Source of the DNA: Acidimicrobiaceae bacterium
GTDB lineage: Bacteria > Actinomycetota > Acidimicrobiia > Acidimicrobiales > Ilumatobacteraceae
Direction of reading: 5' to 3'
DNA length: 64,000 nucleotides
Assembly (NCBI GenBank): GCA_016722025.1
Contig: JADKGZ010000021.1
Coordinates: 1-64,000, forward strand
Under the pieces are notes generated by a model. The model saw nothing but the letters and a program-made list of their open reading frames with translations. It did no database searches and had not been told where the DNA came from. The position numbers and the translations under genes are program-made. Every line of letters begins with the position of its first letter. The first letter of the stretch is position 1. Positions 7,623 to 16,862 of the stretch are shown one piece after another.

Positions 7623-10565
7623 GTGCTTCCTCACATCGGTGCGGTCGCACCATGGGCCGATCCTGAGGTCGTCTCGCTGCACCGACTTCCGATGCACGTG
7701 CCGTTGCCGTTGGGCGACGATGCGCGCAAGTCGCTCGACGGGCAGTGGGCCTTCGAGCTGTTCGATTCTCCCGAGGCGGTGCCCAGCCGAGCGGTGACAG
7801 GGCCCACGCCCACCGGCACACGCACCCTGGCGGTGCCTGGCAACTGGACGGTGCAAGACGTCGGCGATCTGCCGCACTACACCAACATCCAGATGCCCTT
7901 CCCCGGCCCGCCGCCGCGGCTGCCGGCACACAACCCCACCGGCGTGTACCGGCGCTCGTTCACCACCGGCCGCGGCTGGAAGCGGCACCGCATCGTGCTG
8001 CACATCGGTGGCGCCGAGAGCGTGCACGCGGTGTACCTCAACGACCGCTTCATCGGCTACGGCACCGACAGCCGGCTGCCCAGCGAGTACGACATCACCG
8101 ACGCCGTGGTCTCCGGCAGCAACCACCTGGCGATCGTGGTGGCGCGATACAGCGCACTCAGCTACGTGGAAGACCAGGATCAGTGGTGGATGGCCGGCTT
8201 GCACCGCAGCGTGCACATCGAGGCCCGCACACCGGTGCACATCGCCGACGTACGGTGCGACGCAGATCTGGAGCTGGCCACCGGCACCGGCGTGTTGCAG
8301 GTGGTCACCGAAGTGGGCTTCGCCGTCGAACCCACGGCGGGCCACTCCGTGCGCGTCACGCTGCGCGGCCCAACCGGCAAGCAGGTGGGCAAGCCGTCGG
8401 TGCTGCCGGTGCCGCACGCGTTCGCGGCGCCATACGTGTTCGAGGGCTTCCTCACCCGCCACCGGTTCACCGTGCCCGGCGTGCAACCGTGGTCGGCCGA
8501 GTCGCCGGTTCGATACACCGCCGAGGTGCAACTGCTCAATGCAGCGGGCACGGTGCTGCAGCACACCAGTCAGCACATCGGCTTCCGTCACGTCGAGATC
8601 CGCCAGCGGCAACTGCTGGTCAACGGGCAGCCGGTGTGGATCTTCGGTGTCAACCGTCACGACCACCACCCCGAGCGCGGCAAGGCCGTCACCGTCGACG
8701 ACATGCGCGCCGACCTGCTCACGATGCGGCAGCACAACATCACCGCCGTGCGCACGTCGCACTACCCCAACGACTCGGCGTTCTACGACCTGTGCGACGA
8801 ACTGGGCATGTACGTGGTCGACGAAGCCAACATCGAGAGCCACGGCTACAACACCAGCCTGTGCCACGACCCGCGCTGGCTGGGCGCGTGGGTGGCCCGT
8901 GGCAGCCGGATGGTGCAGCGCGACCGCAACCACCCGTCCATCATCCTGTGGAGCCTGGGCAACGAGAGCGGGTACGGCGAGAACCACGATGCGCTCGCCG
9001 GCTGGATCCGCAGCACCGACCCCAGCCGCCCGCTGCACTACGAAGGCGCAGTGCTGCACGCCGGCTGGCACGGCGGCCAGGCCAGCACCGACATCGTCTG
9101 CCCGATGTACTCCACCATCGAGCGCATCCGCGACTACGGCCTCGACCCTGCCGGCACCCGCCCGCTGATCCTGTGCGAGTACAGCCACGCGATGGGCAAC
9201 AGCAACGGTTCGCTGGCCGACTACTGGGCCACCATCACCACCACGCCCGGCCTGCAGGGCGGCTTCCTGTGGGAGTGGAAGGATCACGGCATCCGCCAGG
9301 TGCTGCCCGACGGCACCACACGCCTGGCCTACGGCGGCCAGTTCGGCGACACACCGCACGACTGCAACTTCGTCGCCGATGGCCTGGTGGGCAGCTACGG
9401 CGAGCCGCACCCCGCGATGCGCGAGGTGGCCTGGGTGTACCGGCCGGTCACGGTTGCGGCCGGCCCACGCGGCACGCTGCGCGTGGCCAACCGCCAGTCG
9501 TTCACCACGCTCGGCTGGCTGCGCGCCGACTGGGAGCTGTTGGTCGATGGCGCCGTGCAGCGGCGAGGCCGGCTGCACGTGCCTGCCGTGGCGCCGCACA
9601 CCTCGGCCACGCTGCCACTGCCCTGCGCGGTGCCTGCCGGCACCGGCGAGGTGCACCTCACCGTGCGCTGGAGCACCCTCGCCGCGCAGCCATGGGCGGC
9701 GCAGGGCCACCTCGTCGCGTGCGACCAAGTGCAGCTGCGAGCCGCGGCCAAGGGGCATCAGGCCCCGTCTCCGGCCGGCACCGGCACCGCCCGCGACATC
9801 GACCGAACGCTGGCTGCGCCGGTGAGCCTCACGTTGTGGCGAGCCTCCACCGACAACGACGGCTTCAAGCTGATGCCCGACCTGGCCCAGCGACTGCGGG
9901 TTGGCGGGCAAGGCCTGCGCCTGTGGCAGGAAGCCAATGTCGACCACCTGCCGGCCGAGCAGCTGGTGCAGCACCAGTACGAGCGCATCGAGGTGGCGGG
10001 CGGTGTCGAGTACCACCACACCGTGGTGGTACCGGCGTCATTGGCCGACCTGCCACGAGTGGGTGTGCAGTTCGCACTGCCCCGGCGGTTCCGCCACGTG
10101 CGCTGGTTCGGCCGCGGGCCGCACGAGAACTACCCCGACCGCAACGCCAGCGCCCCGCTGGGCATCTGGGAGGGCACTCCCGACGAGTCGCCGTACCTCG
10201 TGCCGCAAGAGTTCGGGCTGCGCACCGAGTGCCGCTGGTTCGAGTGCATCGACCCGGTGAAGGGCCAGGCCCTGCGCATCCAGGCCCTGCGCGTCGCCGT
10301 GCCTGGTCGCTCCGCGGCGCACCCGCCCGCGCTGCACTGCTCGGCCACGCACCACACCGCCGCCGACCTGTTCGCCGCAGCCACTGCCACCGAGCTGCAG
10401 CCACGGCCGGAGCTGATCGTGCACGTCGACGTGGCTCACCGCGGCCTGGGCACCGCCAGCTGCGGGCCCGACGTGTTGCCGCAGTACCGGCTGGCCGCCG
10501 GGCGGTACCAGTTCGCGTACCGGCTCAGCCTGGTGCCGGCTCAGGCCACCAAGTCGCGCAAGTAG
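7623..10565 (+). CDS. lacZ: Beta-galactosidase, glycoside hydrolase family 2
   Basis: A 980-aa enzyme that hydrolyses terminal beta-galactosides in the cytoplasm. The GH2 order is visible: sugar-binding jelly roll, immunoglobulin-like domain, TIM barrel, and C-terminal Bgal_small_N domain. The acid/base Glu is E448 in WSLGNESGYG and the nucleophile is E519 in ILCEYSHAMGNS; both motifs match LacZ closely. The GTG start at 7623 keeps the conserved N-terminal pattern W-ADPEVVSLHRLPMH; the later ATG would remove it. Slightly shorter than E. coli LacZ. No signal peptide, permease or regulator is adjacent. Very long antisense and frame-shifted open frames over this gene are shadows. Confidence 0.92.
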   Translation: MLPHIGAVAPWADPEVVSLHRLPMHVPLPLGDDARKSLDGQWAFELFDSPEAVPSRAVTGPTPTGTRTLAVPGNWTVQDVGDLPHYTNIQMPFPGPPPRLPAHNPTGVYRRSFTTGRGWKRHRIVLHIGGAESVHAVYLNDRFIGYGTDSRLPSEYDITDAVVSGSNHLAIVVARYSALSYVEDQDQWWMAGLHRSVHIEARTPVHIADVRCDADLELATGTGVLQVVTEVGFAVEPTAGHSVRVTLRGPTGKQVGKPSVLPVPHAFAAPYVFEGFLTRHRFTVPGVQPWSAESPVRYTAEVQLLNAAGTVLQHTSQHIGFRHVEIRQRQLLVNGQPVWIFGVNRHDHHPERGKAVTVDDMRADLLTMRQHNITAVRTSHYPNDSAFYDLCDELGMYVVDEANIESHGYNTSLCHDPRWLGAWVARGSRMVQRDRNHPSIILWSLGNESGYGENHDALAGWIRSTDPSRPLHYEGAVLHAGWHGGQASTDIVCPMYSTIERIRDYGLDPAGTRPLILCEYSHAMGNSNGSLADYWATITTTPGLQGGFLWEWKDHGIRQVLPDGTTRLAYGGQFGDTPHDCNFVADGLVGSYGEPHPAMREVAWVYRPVTVAAGPRGTLRVANRQSFTTLGWLRADWELLVDGAVQRRGRLHVPAVAPHTSATLPLPCAVPAGTGEVHLTVRWSTLAAQPWAAQGHLVACDQVQLRAAAKGHQAPSPAGTGTARDIDRTLAAPVSLTLWRASTDNDGFKLMPDLAQRLRVGGQGLRLWQEANVDHLPAEQLVQHQYERIEVAGGVEYHHTVVVPASLADLPRVGVQFALPRRFRHVRWFGRGPHENYPDRNASAPLGIWEGTPDESPYLVPQEFGLRTECRWFECIDPVKGQALRIQALRVAVPGRSAAHPPALHCSATHHTAADLFAAATATELQPRPELIVHVDVAHRGLGTASCGPDVLPQYRLAAGRYQFAYRLSLVPAQATKSRK

Positions 10566-11296
10566 CGATCCAGCACCTCACCCGCTGCCGGCAAGGTGTC
10601 GAGGAGCACCGTTGCGTTGGCGCCGCGGGTGTTCGCATCGAGCCACAGCCGATCGGCAAGGTCCTCGGTACGGCGCCGGGTGTGCTGGTCGTTGGCGGCC
10701 AGCACCACGATGCGGTCGCCGACACGTGCAATGGTCTCACCGCGATGGAACACGGCTTTCACGGCATCGGCGACGCAGAGCATCAAGAGGCCGGCCTCCA
10801 GCGGCGGGAGTCGACGAAGCTCGACATCGACGAGCACGACGGTGTATGCATCCGCCGGTCGGATGCTCGCAGCGCCATCGACGCCGTACGCCTCACGCAG
10901 GCGCAGGCGCAGCACCAGCGCGGTGACCAGCCCGGTGGTGGGGTCGAAGCACAGCCCGGCATGGGCTCCGCGCACGTAGCCATCTGCCCAACCCTGGGCC
11001 AGCGCGGCCTGCGCCGGGTACTGGCCCAACCGCACGCGCTGCGGGCGACCCAGCAGGTCGCCCAGCAAGAACAACCAGCGGAACACCTGGGTACCCGGCC
11101 AGCCATCCGCCCCCAACGTGTTGCCGAAGCGGTACACGGCACCGTGCACGCCCGCCGGCCGCTCGTGCAGCGTGTCGACCACGTCGGTCGCCACCGCGAT
11201 CAGTCGGGGATCCAGCTGCTCGCCGTGCCCATCGGCAGCGATGCGCGTCAACCACGAGGACAGGGTGCCACCGGGCGTGCGGCGAGTGCGCTTCAC
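10541..11296 (-). CDS. Degenerate GGDEF-like protein, function unknown
   Basis: A 251-aa protein (GTG start 11296) convergent with lacZ, overlapping its last 25 bp. The C-terminal half (about residues 140-251) has the strand/helix pattern of a GGDEF fold: AYTVVLVDVELRRLP at the start and RVGDRIVVLAA where R-GGDEF-VVL would stand. The GGDEF signature is lost, so diguanylate cyclase activity is unlikely. The N-terminal half (about residues 1-130) is not recognised. The fold call is an inference from the residue pattern alone. Confidence 0.6.
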   Translation of the reverse strand: MKRTRRTPGGTLSSWLTRIAADGHGEQLDPRLIAVATDVVDTLHERPAGVHGAVYRFGNTLGADGWPGTQVFRWLFLLGDLLGRPQRVRLGQYPAQAALAQGWADGYVRGAHAGLCFDPTTGLVTALVLRLRLREAYGVDGAASIRPADAYTVVLVDVELRRLPPLEAGLLMLCVADAVKAVFHRGETIARVGDRIVVLAANDQHTRRRTEDLADRLWLDANTRGANATVLLDTLPAAGEVLDRYLRDLVA

Positions 11297-11373
11297 AGCT
11301 ACACGACGTCACGACACTCGCTTCGATGACGTGAAAGCCGGGAGAACGACACGATCACCCGCGAGCGGGCGGC

Positions 11374-12930
11374 TCACTGTGCGCGGCGTACCCGCAAGTG
11401 GTGGTCGGCCGCGTTGCGACAGGTGCCGGTGGCCAGGTCGAAGCGCCATCCGTGCAAAGTGCACACGAACTCGTCGCCGTCGATCTCTCCGAACACCTTC
11501 AGGTCGGCTTGGCGATGCGGGCACGTGCGCTCGATGACCCAGCCGTCGAGCTCGAACTCCTCAGCGGCCAACGCCTCACGGTCGGGGTCGTGCTTGCGCA
11601 CGGCTTCGGCCTCGGCGCGGCGCATGCGTTCGACCGACAGCGACTTGAAGAAGTTGTACAGGTACTCGTTGAACGGGCCGGCTCGCCAGGCGGTGAACCG
11701 GCAGGAGAGGAACAGCGCGTTGCTCCAGTCGTTGGCCCGTTGCGCGACCACCGTTTCCACCAGCTCGCGCTGGATGTTGAAGCGGAACGAGTGGGCCTCG
11801 CCGTGCCACTCGCGCACCTTCCGGTTGGGGAAGTCGAGCGCAATCGCCAGGTCGCCGGCGTGCAGCACGCACACGTCGCCGATCGCGTCGCACAGCGTGG
11901 GGGCCATCAGCATCAGCGGCTCCCACCACGCCTGCAGCGTGGGCAACAGGTCGGGGGTGGCCGCGTGCCAACCTGCGCGCATCTGCTGCAGCCACGGCAT
12001 CCAGTCGGCCTGGTACTGGCGCAGGTAGGCCTCCTTGTCGGCGAAGATCGCGTCGACCTCGGCCTGCGGCACCGGGTGGACGACGGCGATCGGGCCGGTG
12101 CTGCCGAACTCGATCGCAGTGCCGGGGATGGCCAGGATGCCCTGCCGATTGGCCGCGGCCAGACGGGCCATGAAGCTGCGCTGGTCGGGGAAGATGCTCA
12201 GCTCGTCGCCGGTGATGACGTTGGCGAACCACAGGTCGGGGTCGAGGAACGCCGGCGGACCGGCGCTGGGCACCACTGCTCGGGCATCGATGGCCTCCAC
12301 GTAGCGCATGGCACGGGCGAACTGGCTCTCGACCTTGGCGTCGACCAGCTCGCGCATCCGCTCCGGGGTCTCCTCGTAGACCATCGGGTACCAAATGGCG
12401 CCGCTGTACTGGATCCAGTGCAGGTCGGCCGGGCCGTGCGCGCTGAGGGTTTCGAGGTGGCTGGTGCGACAGTCGTTCTGGTTGACCAGCCGGGCCGTGC
12501 CATCGCTGATGACCAGCGCCGAGTCGCCGCCGGGACCGTCGGTGATGCTGATCTCGCAATGGATGGTGATGCGCAGGTTGGGGCCCAGCGCCATCTCCTC
12601 GCGGTCGACCGTGCGGATGATGTTGTTGAAACCCAGCCGGCGCATGATGCGCTCGAGCTCGCGAGTGGGGTAGCCGGGGATGAGGACCTTGGTGTCCTTG
12701 TTCATGTTGGCCACCAACCACTCCTCGTCGAGGTGATCGGCGTGGATGTGCGAGATGTACAGGTAGTCGGGGTTGCAGATGCGGTGCATCAGCTCCGCCG
12801 GCAGATGGTCGTTGCGGGGGAACACGAACCAGGAGCCGAAGAACTGCGGGAGGAACCAAGGGTCGCAGCAGATCGACCCGTCGACGGTGTCGACGAGGAT
12901 CCCCGCGTGGCCGATCGAGGTGGCACGCAT
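11374..12930 (-). CDS. MBL-fold plus Rieske protein, candidate UDP-MurNAc hydroxylase (NamH-like)
   Basis: A 518-aa two-domain protein. The N-terminal metallo-beta-lactamase fold keeps the metal motif H61-I-H63-A-D65-H66, and the C-terminal end is a Rieske [2Fe-2S] domain with C470-P-H472 and C490-T-L-H493. This order and length match mycobacterial NamH (Rv3818, about 516 aa), which hydroxylates UDP-N-acetylmuramate to the N-glycolyl form, and are the reverse of animal CMAH. The identification rests on architecture, so another Rieske monooxygenase activity remains possible. It stands alone between unrelated genes. Confidence 0.65.
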   Translation of the reverse strand: MRATSIGHAGILVDTVDGSICCDPWFLPQFFGSWFVFPRNDHLPAELMHRICNPDYLYISHIHADHLDEEWLVANMNKDTKVLIPGYPTRELERIMRRLGFNNIIRTVDREEMALGPNLRITIHCEISITDGPGGDSALVISDGTARLVNQNDCRTSHLETLSAHGPADLHWIQYSGAIWYPMVYEETPERMRELVDAKVESQFARAMRYVEAIDARAVVPSAGPPAFLDPDLWFANVITGDELSIFPDQRSFMARLAAANRQGILAIPGTAIEFGSTGPIAVVHPVPQAEVDAIFADKEAYLRQYQADWMPWLQQMRAGWHAATPDLLPTLQAWWEPLMLMAPTLCDAIGDVCVLHAGDLAIALDFPNRKVREWHGEAHSFRFNIQRELVETVVAQRANDWSNALFLSCRFTAWRAGPFNEYLYNFFKSLSVERMRRAEAEAVRKHDPDREALAAEEFELDGWVIERTCPHRQADLKVFGEIDGDEFVCTLHGWRFDLATGTCRNAADHHLRVRRAQ

Positions 12931-13011
12931 GTGGTGGAGGTTAGCGAGGCGCCGACATGCGCGGCCGGAGTGGTGACAAAGGTCCCTACGCGGGCACGCC
13001 TGCCGGCGGGA

Positions 13012-13512
13012 TCAGGCGACGGGGGCGTCGGTGAACTGCTGCCCGGCACGCGACACGTGCTCGGACCAGGCGCCGCCATCCCAGTAGCGCAGCTCGAAAC
13101 GACCTGCCGGGTCGGCGTACCAGCCGGCGGGCACTGCCGGCGCGGCCGCGGCCGGGGCGGGCGTGTACGCAGGTGCCGGCGTGTAGGCCGGGGCCGGGTT
13201 GTAGGCAGGCGCCGCTTCGGCGATGGGGGCCAGCGGCGCGGCGGGCTCGGGCGCAACGGCCCAGCCGGCGGGCTCGGCGGCGGGGGCGGGGGCGGCCGGC
13301 TCGGGGGCGGCTTCGACCACTGCTGCCGCAGCAGGTGCCTCTTCTGCCGCGCTGCCGGCGACAGCCTCACGGCTCAGGAAGGCGGTGATGTCGCCGCCCG
13401 TGGGGACGATGCCGACGACCGACCAACCCTCTGCCGATTTCTCGGAGAGCTTGGCGGCGAGCGCCGCGGGGTCGTACGAGGAGGCGCTGATGGTGACGAA
13501 TTCGGCAGACAT
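13012..13512 (-). CDS. DUF2510-domain protein with Ala/Pro-rich linker
   Basis: A 166-aa protein starting at ATG 13512. Residues 1-50 form a small alpha/beta domain (KLSEKSAEGWSVVGIVPTGGDITAFLSRE) that resembles the short domain often paired with DUF2510. A repetitive Ala/Pro linker follows (PAYTPAPAYTPAP). The C-terminus is a DUF2510 domain, PAGWYADPAGRFELRYWDGGAWSEHV split by the usual W-D-G-x-W spacing. DUF2510 proteins are actinobacterial and of unknown biochemical role. The DNA over the linker is repetitive at about 13125-13290. Confidence 0.75.
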   Translation of the reverse strand: MSAEFVTISASSYDPAALAAKLSEKSAEGWSVVGIVPTGGDITAFLSREAVAGSAAEEAPAAAAVVEAAPEPAAPAPAAEPAGWAVAPEPAAPLAPIAEAAPAYNPAPAYTPAPAYTPAPAAAAPAVPAGWYADPAGRFELRYWDGGAWSEHVSRAGQQFTDAPVA

Positions 13513-13581
13513 GGTGACGAACAGTAGCGCGCTCGCCGAGCGATGGCCATGGGCAGCCACCGATCGAGCAACGAGAGGCAG

Positions 13582-14262
13582 TCAGGCAGGCAGCACGAGT
13601 GAGTGCACGTCGGCGGTGGCAGGTGCTCCGTCGAACACCAACGCCCCGTCGCGAAGTGCCAGCAGGCGCTGCACACGATGCACGAAGGCCAACTCGTGCG
13701 TGGCCACCAGCAGCGTCGCGCCGCCGGCCGCGACTTCGTCGAGCAGCTCGAGCAGGGTGTCCTTGCCGGCCTGATCGAGCCCGACGAAGGGCTCGTCGAC
13801 CAGCATCACCTCGAAGGGGCGCACCATCGCGATGGCGATGGCCGCCTTCTGCCGCAGGCCACGGCTGAACGTGGTGGGAATGTCGTCGCGGCGGTCGCCG
13901 AGGTGCAGACGGGAGAGCAACGACTCGGCCGTGTCGGCCCAGTCGGCCACGCCGTGCAGCCGGGCGATGTACTCGAGGTGCTCCCACAGCGACAGGTCGT
14001 CGTAGAAGGTGGGCGTATCGCTGAGCCAGCTCAGCGCAGTGCGGGCCGGTTGCGTACCGGCGAGGTGGCCGGCGATGCGTGCCTCGCCACCGCTGTTGTC
14101 GAGCAGGCCGGCCGCCATCCGCAGCAGGGTGGTCTTGCCACTGCCGTTGTGGCCGACCAATGCCACGTGCTGCCCCTTGGGCACTTCCAGGTCGAGCGGG
14201 AACAACGCCGGCCGGTCGCCGTAGTCCTTGCTCAGTTGATGCGTGCTGAGGGCGGCGCTCAT
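13582..14262 (-). CDS. ABC transporter ATP-binding protein (exporter type)
   Basis: A 226-aa ATPase subunit. Walker A is GHNGSGKTT, the signature loop is degenerate (TFSRGLRQKAAIA in place of LSGGQ-QR), Walker B is VMLVDEPFVGLD and the switch His is in VATHELAF. ATG 14262 overlaps the stop of the upstream permease gene by 4 bp (ATGA), so the two subunits are translationally coupled. The arrangement, one ATPase plus a large separate permease of ABC-2-like character, fits an exporter. The substrate is unknown. Confidence 0.88.
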   Translation of the reverse strand: MSAALSTHQLSKDYGDRPALFPLDLEVPKGQHVALVGHNGSGKTTLLRMAAGLLDNSGGEARIAGHLAGTQPARTALSWLSDTPTFYDDLSLWEHLEYIARLHGVADWADTAESLLSRLHLGDRRDDIPTTFSRGLRQKAAIAIAMVRPFEVMLVDEPFVGLDQAGKDTLLELLDEVAAGGATLLVATHELAFVHRVQRLLALRDGALVFDGAPATADVHSLVLPA

Positions 14263-15929
14263 GCCTGGCTCCTTTGTTGCCGTTGGGCGCTGGTCTGGCT
14301 GCGGCCTTCGTCCATGAACTGGCGGATCTTGACGCGTACTCGGTCGCGCACCTTCACCCAGTAGCAGACGGCGCCGATGACGAGCAGCGAGCCGACCGCG
14401 CCGCGCAACGCGGCACCGACCAGCGAGTCGCCGTTGCGCAACGCGGCGCGGGGCAGCAGCACCGTGCAGGTCGCGAGCGTGCTGATGACCAACGGCAGCA
14501 ACAGGCGCAGAGCCGTGGAGAAGCCGGCCATCTCGGGTGGGATGAACGCCTGCTGCTTGGTGGAGCTGAACGGGTCGGGCGCGTCGCGCACGATGCTGAC
14601 GATGCTGCCCGACACGCCGCCCCAGAGCGTGGGCAACGCCATGATCGCGGCGGGCGCGATCGCTCGCGTGCTGCCGCCGAGGGTGAGCACGGCGGCGACC
14701 GCGGCCACCAGCGACAACGGCACCAGTGCCACCAGCGGGGCGACGAGGTGGCGCACCATCAGCTCGCCTCGCTCGACCGGGTAGCTGTCGTTGTAGTCGG
14801 GCTGGTCGACCTCTTGCGAGAGCGGCTCCATCACCTCCAGGCCGAGCACGAAGCACAGCAGCGCGGAACCGAGCATGGCCGGGGTGGTGCCGCGCACGGT
14901 GGCGCCGTGCAGCACGCCGATGGTGGCTGCGAGCGCGGCCAGGCGCACCACGCGAGTACCGGGGAAGCGCAGCAGGCCGTGCCAGCCGCGCCGCCACACG
15001 GTGGAGTTGAAGCCGTGGCTGCGTGCGGGGCGCAGGCGCAACCACGGGTGCCGACGAGCTTGCTCCTGGTTGAGCTGGCGGCGCAGCAGCACCACGGTGC
15101 GCAGGTCTTGCATGGTGACCGCGAACCGCAGTTGCGCGACGAGCGCACTGCGCCGCGCCAGGGCTTCCAGCGAGATGCGGCGCAGCAGCAGGAAGCCGGC
15201 AACCACGGCGGCGAGTGAGAGGCCCACCCCGACGAGATCCGCCGGGTGCTGCCGCCAACCCCACAGGCCGAGGCTGCCGAAGCGATCGGCCGGGCCGGGG
15301 ATGTCGGTGGCCACTGCAACCCCCTGCCAGGCGAGGGCGGTGATGCCGGCAGTGGTGGCGACCCAGCGCGGCAACCGCAGCGTGTGTGCCAGCAGTGCCG
15401 AACCGGCCCACACCAGTGCCGCCGTGGCACCGAAGAGCGCCCCACCCGCGGCCCACGCCAGCAGCGAGCCGGGCAGGCGGCGCCCGGCGAGCTGGCCGGC
15501 GATGGCCCCCGCCGTGGCGGAGGAGAACATCGCGCCGCGAACGCGCTGGCTGGCCGGGCGCAGCAGCGCGCGCCGGCGATCGACCGGCGACAACATCACG
15601 TGCACCACGTCGGCGGCCTCGAGAGCGATGGGCCCACCCTGGGCGCCGCCGCGCAGGCCGGAGAGCAGCGCGAAGCACACGACCAGGCCCAGCACCGTGG
15701 GGGCGTGAGCAGCGACATCGGCAATGGTGTCGGGTGCCGCAATGCCGTCCTTCACGGATGTGCTGATCCACAGCACGCTGCCGCCGCCGAAGATGGCCAG
15801 CAGGTACACCCGATAGGCGGCTTCGAACCACTCGATGTTGCCGAGCCGGTGCAATTGGCGCGTGCGGCGCAGGTGGCGCAGCGCCGAGTACGCCGATTCG
15901 GGAGCGGCCGCCGGGGCGACCTCAGTCAT
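14259..15929 (-). CDS. ABC transporter permease, multi-pass membrane protein
   Basis: A 556-aa membrane protein with about ten to twelve hydrophobic helices in two groups separated by a basic cytoplasmic loop (about residues 255-330, RRQLNQEQARRHPWLRLRP). It partners the ATPase whose start it overlaps by 4 bp, and its own start overlaps the end of the rhodanese gene by 8 bp. No substrate-binding protein is nearby, consistent with export. The family resembles the large actinobacterial DUF6297-like permeases, but I cannot fix the family by eye. Confidence 0.75.
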   Translation of the reverse strand: MTEVAPAAAPESAYSALRHLRRTRQLHRLGNIEWFEAAYRVYLLAIFGGGSVLWISTSVKDGIAAPDTIADVAAHAPTVLGLVVCFALLSGLRGGAQGGPIALEAADVVHVMLSPVDRRRALLRPASQRVRGAMFSSATAGAIAGQLAGRRLPGSLLAWAAGGALFGATAALVWAGSALLAHTLRLPRWVATTAGITALAWQGVAVATDIPGPADRFGSLGLWGWRQHPADLVGVGLSLAAVVAGFLLLRRISLEALARRSALVAQLRFAVTMQDLRTVVLLRRQLNQEQARRHPWLRLRPARSHGFNSTVWRRGWHGLLRFPGTRVVRLAALAATIGVLHGATVRGTTPAMLGSALLCFVLGLEVMEPLSQEVDQPDYNDSYPVERGELMVRHLVAPLVALVPLSLVAAVAAVLTLGGSTRAIAPAAIMALPTLWGGVSGSIVSIVRDAPDPFSSTKQQAFIPPEMAGFSTALRLLLPLVISTLATCTVLLPRAALRNGDSLVGAALRGAVGSLLVIGAVCYWVKVRDRVRVKIRQFMDEGRSQTSAQRQQRSQA

Positions 15930-16821
15930 GCGGGTTGCTCGCCGCCGCCGGGTCGCCGAGCTCGACAGCGTTGGCCGGGTCGGCCGACCAGCCCGACCAG
16001 CTGGCCACGTAGAGGCGCGGCGGGGTGAGGCCGGCGTGCTCCATGGCCACGATGTTCATGCAGGCGCTGACGCCGGAACCGCAGTACGCAATGGGCGCGT
16101 CGGAGAGTTCAGCGGTGTCGCCGGTGTCGGCGGGTTCGGTTGCACCGAGCTGTGCGTAGTGTGCGCGCAGCTGGTGTGGTGGCAGCAGCCTGCTGTCCTC
16201 GCCCAGTACGGCGGTCCACGGTGCGCTGCGGGCACCGGGCACGTGCCCGGGCCGAGGGTCGATGAGCGCCTGCTCGCCGGTGAACCGCTCGTGCGTGCGC
16301 GCATCCAGCACCGGCCCGCCGGCGGCGGCGAAGGCGGCCATCTCGGCGGCGGTGACCAGCCGGTGGGCGGGCCACGGTTGGGGCGTGAACACGGCGGGCA
16401 ACGGTGGGTCGCACGGGCCGGTCTCGATGTCGAACCCGGCAAGTGCCCATGCCTTCAACCCGCCATCGAGCAACGCCGCCTCACGCCCGAGCATGCGCAA
16501 CATCACCACCAGCCGCCCGGCGGTGAGGCCGCCGGTGTCGTCGTAGGCAACCACCACCGTGTCGTCGCCGATGCCCAGCTCGGCCATCGACGCAGCGAAC
16601 TCGACCGGCGAGGGCAGCGGGTGGCGACCTTCCGTGGCCGGTTGGTCGTGCGCGGCAAGTTGGCGATCGAGATCGACCCACACCGCGCCCGGCACGTGCG
16701 CGCGCTCGAAGGCATCGCGACCATCTCGGCCGTCGAGGTACCAGCGCACGTCGGCGAGCACCGCGTGAGGCAGCGCAGCAACGATCTCGGGGGAGACGAC
16801 CGGGGCGATCACGGGCAGCAT
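15922..16821 (-). CDS. sseA: Thiosulfate/3-mercaptopyruvate sulfurtransferase (tandem rhodanese)
   Basis: A 299-aa protein with two rhodanese domains. The N-terminal one is inactive in form (VLADVRWYLDGRDGRDAFERAHVPGA), and the C-terminal one has the active-site loop YCGSGVSAC with the catalytic Cys. The loop CGSGV favours 3-mercaptopyruvate or thiosulfate sulfur transfer. First gene of a minus-strand operon with the ABC permease (8-bp overlap) and ATPase. It diverges from the DsbB-like gene across 41 bp. Confidence 0.88.
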   Translation of the reverse strand: MLPVIAPVVSPEIVAALPHAVLADVRWYLDGRDGRDAFERAHVPGAVWVDLDRQLAAHDQPATEGRHPLPSPVEFAASMAELGIGDDTVVVAYDDTGGLTAGRLVVMLRMLGREAALLDGGLKAWALAGFDIETGPCDPPLPAVFTPQPWPAHRLVTAAEMAAFAAAGGPVLDARTHERFTGEQALIDPRPGHVPGARSAPWTAVLGEDSRLLPPHQLRAHYAQLGATEPADTGDTAELSDAPIAYCGSGVSACMNIVAMEHAGLTPPRLYVASWSGWSADPANAVELGDPAAASNPHD

Positions 16822-16862
16822 CCTGCCAGCACATTTTCGTGATCGTGCGCCACAATGGGGGA

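Noticed and set aside
6789..10019. 1076-codon open frame on the minus strand across lacZ and the L,D-transpeptidase gene
   Set aside because: It is the antisense shadow of two well-supported genes in high-GC DNA; the translation is Val/Ala/Gly-rich without any domain.
7745..11329. 1194-codon plus-strand frame overlapping lacZ
   Set aside because: Arg/Pro/Ala-rich out-of-frame translation of lacZ and antisense of the next gene; GH2 motifs are in the other frame.
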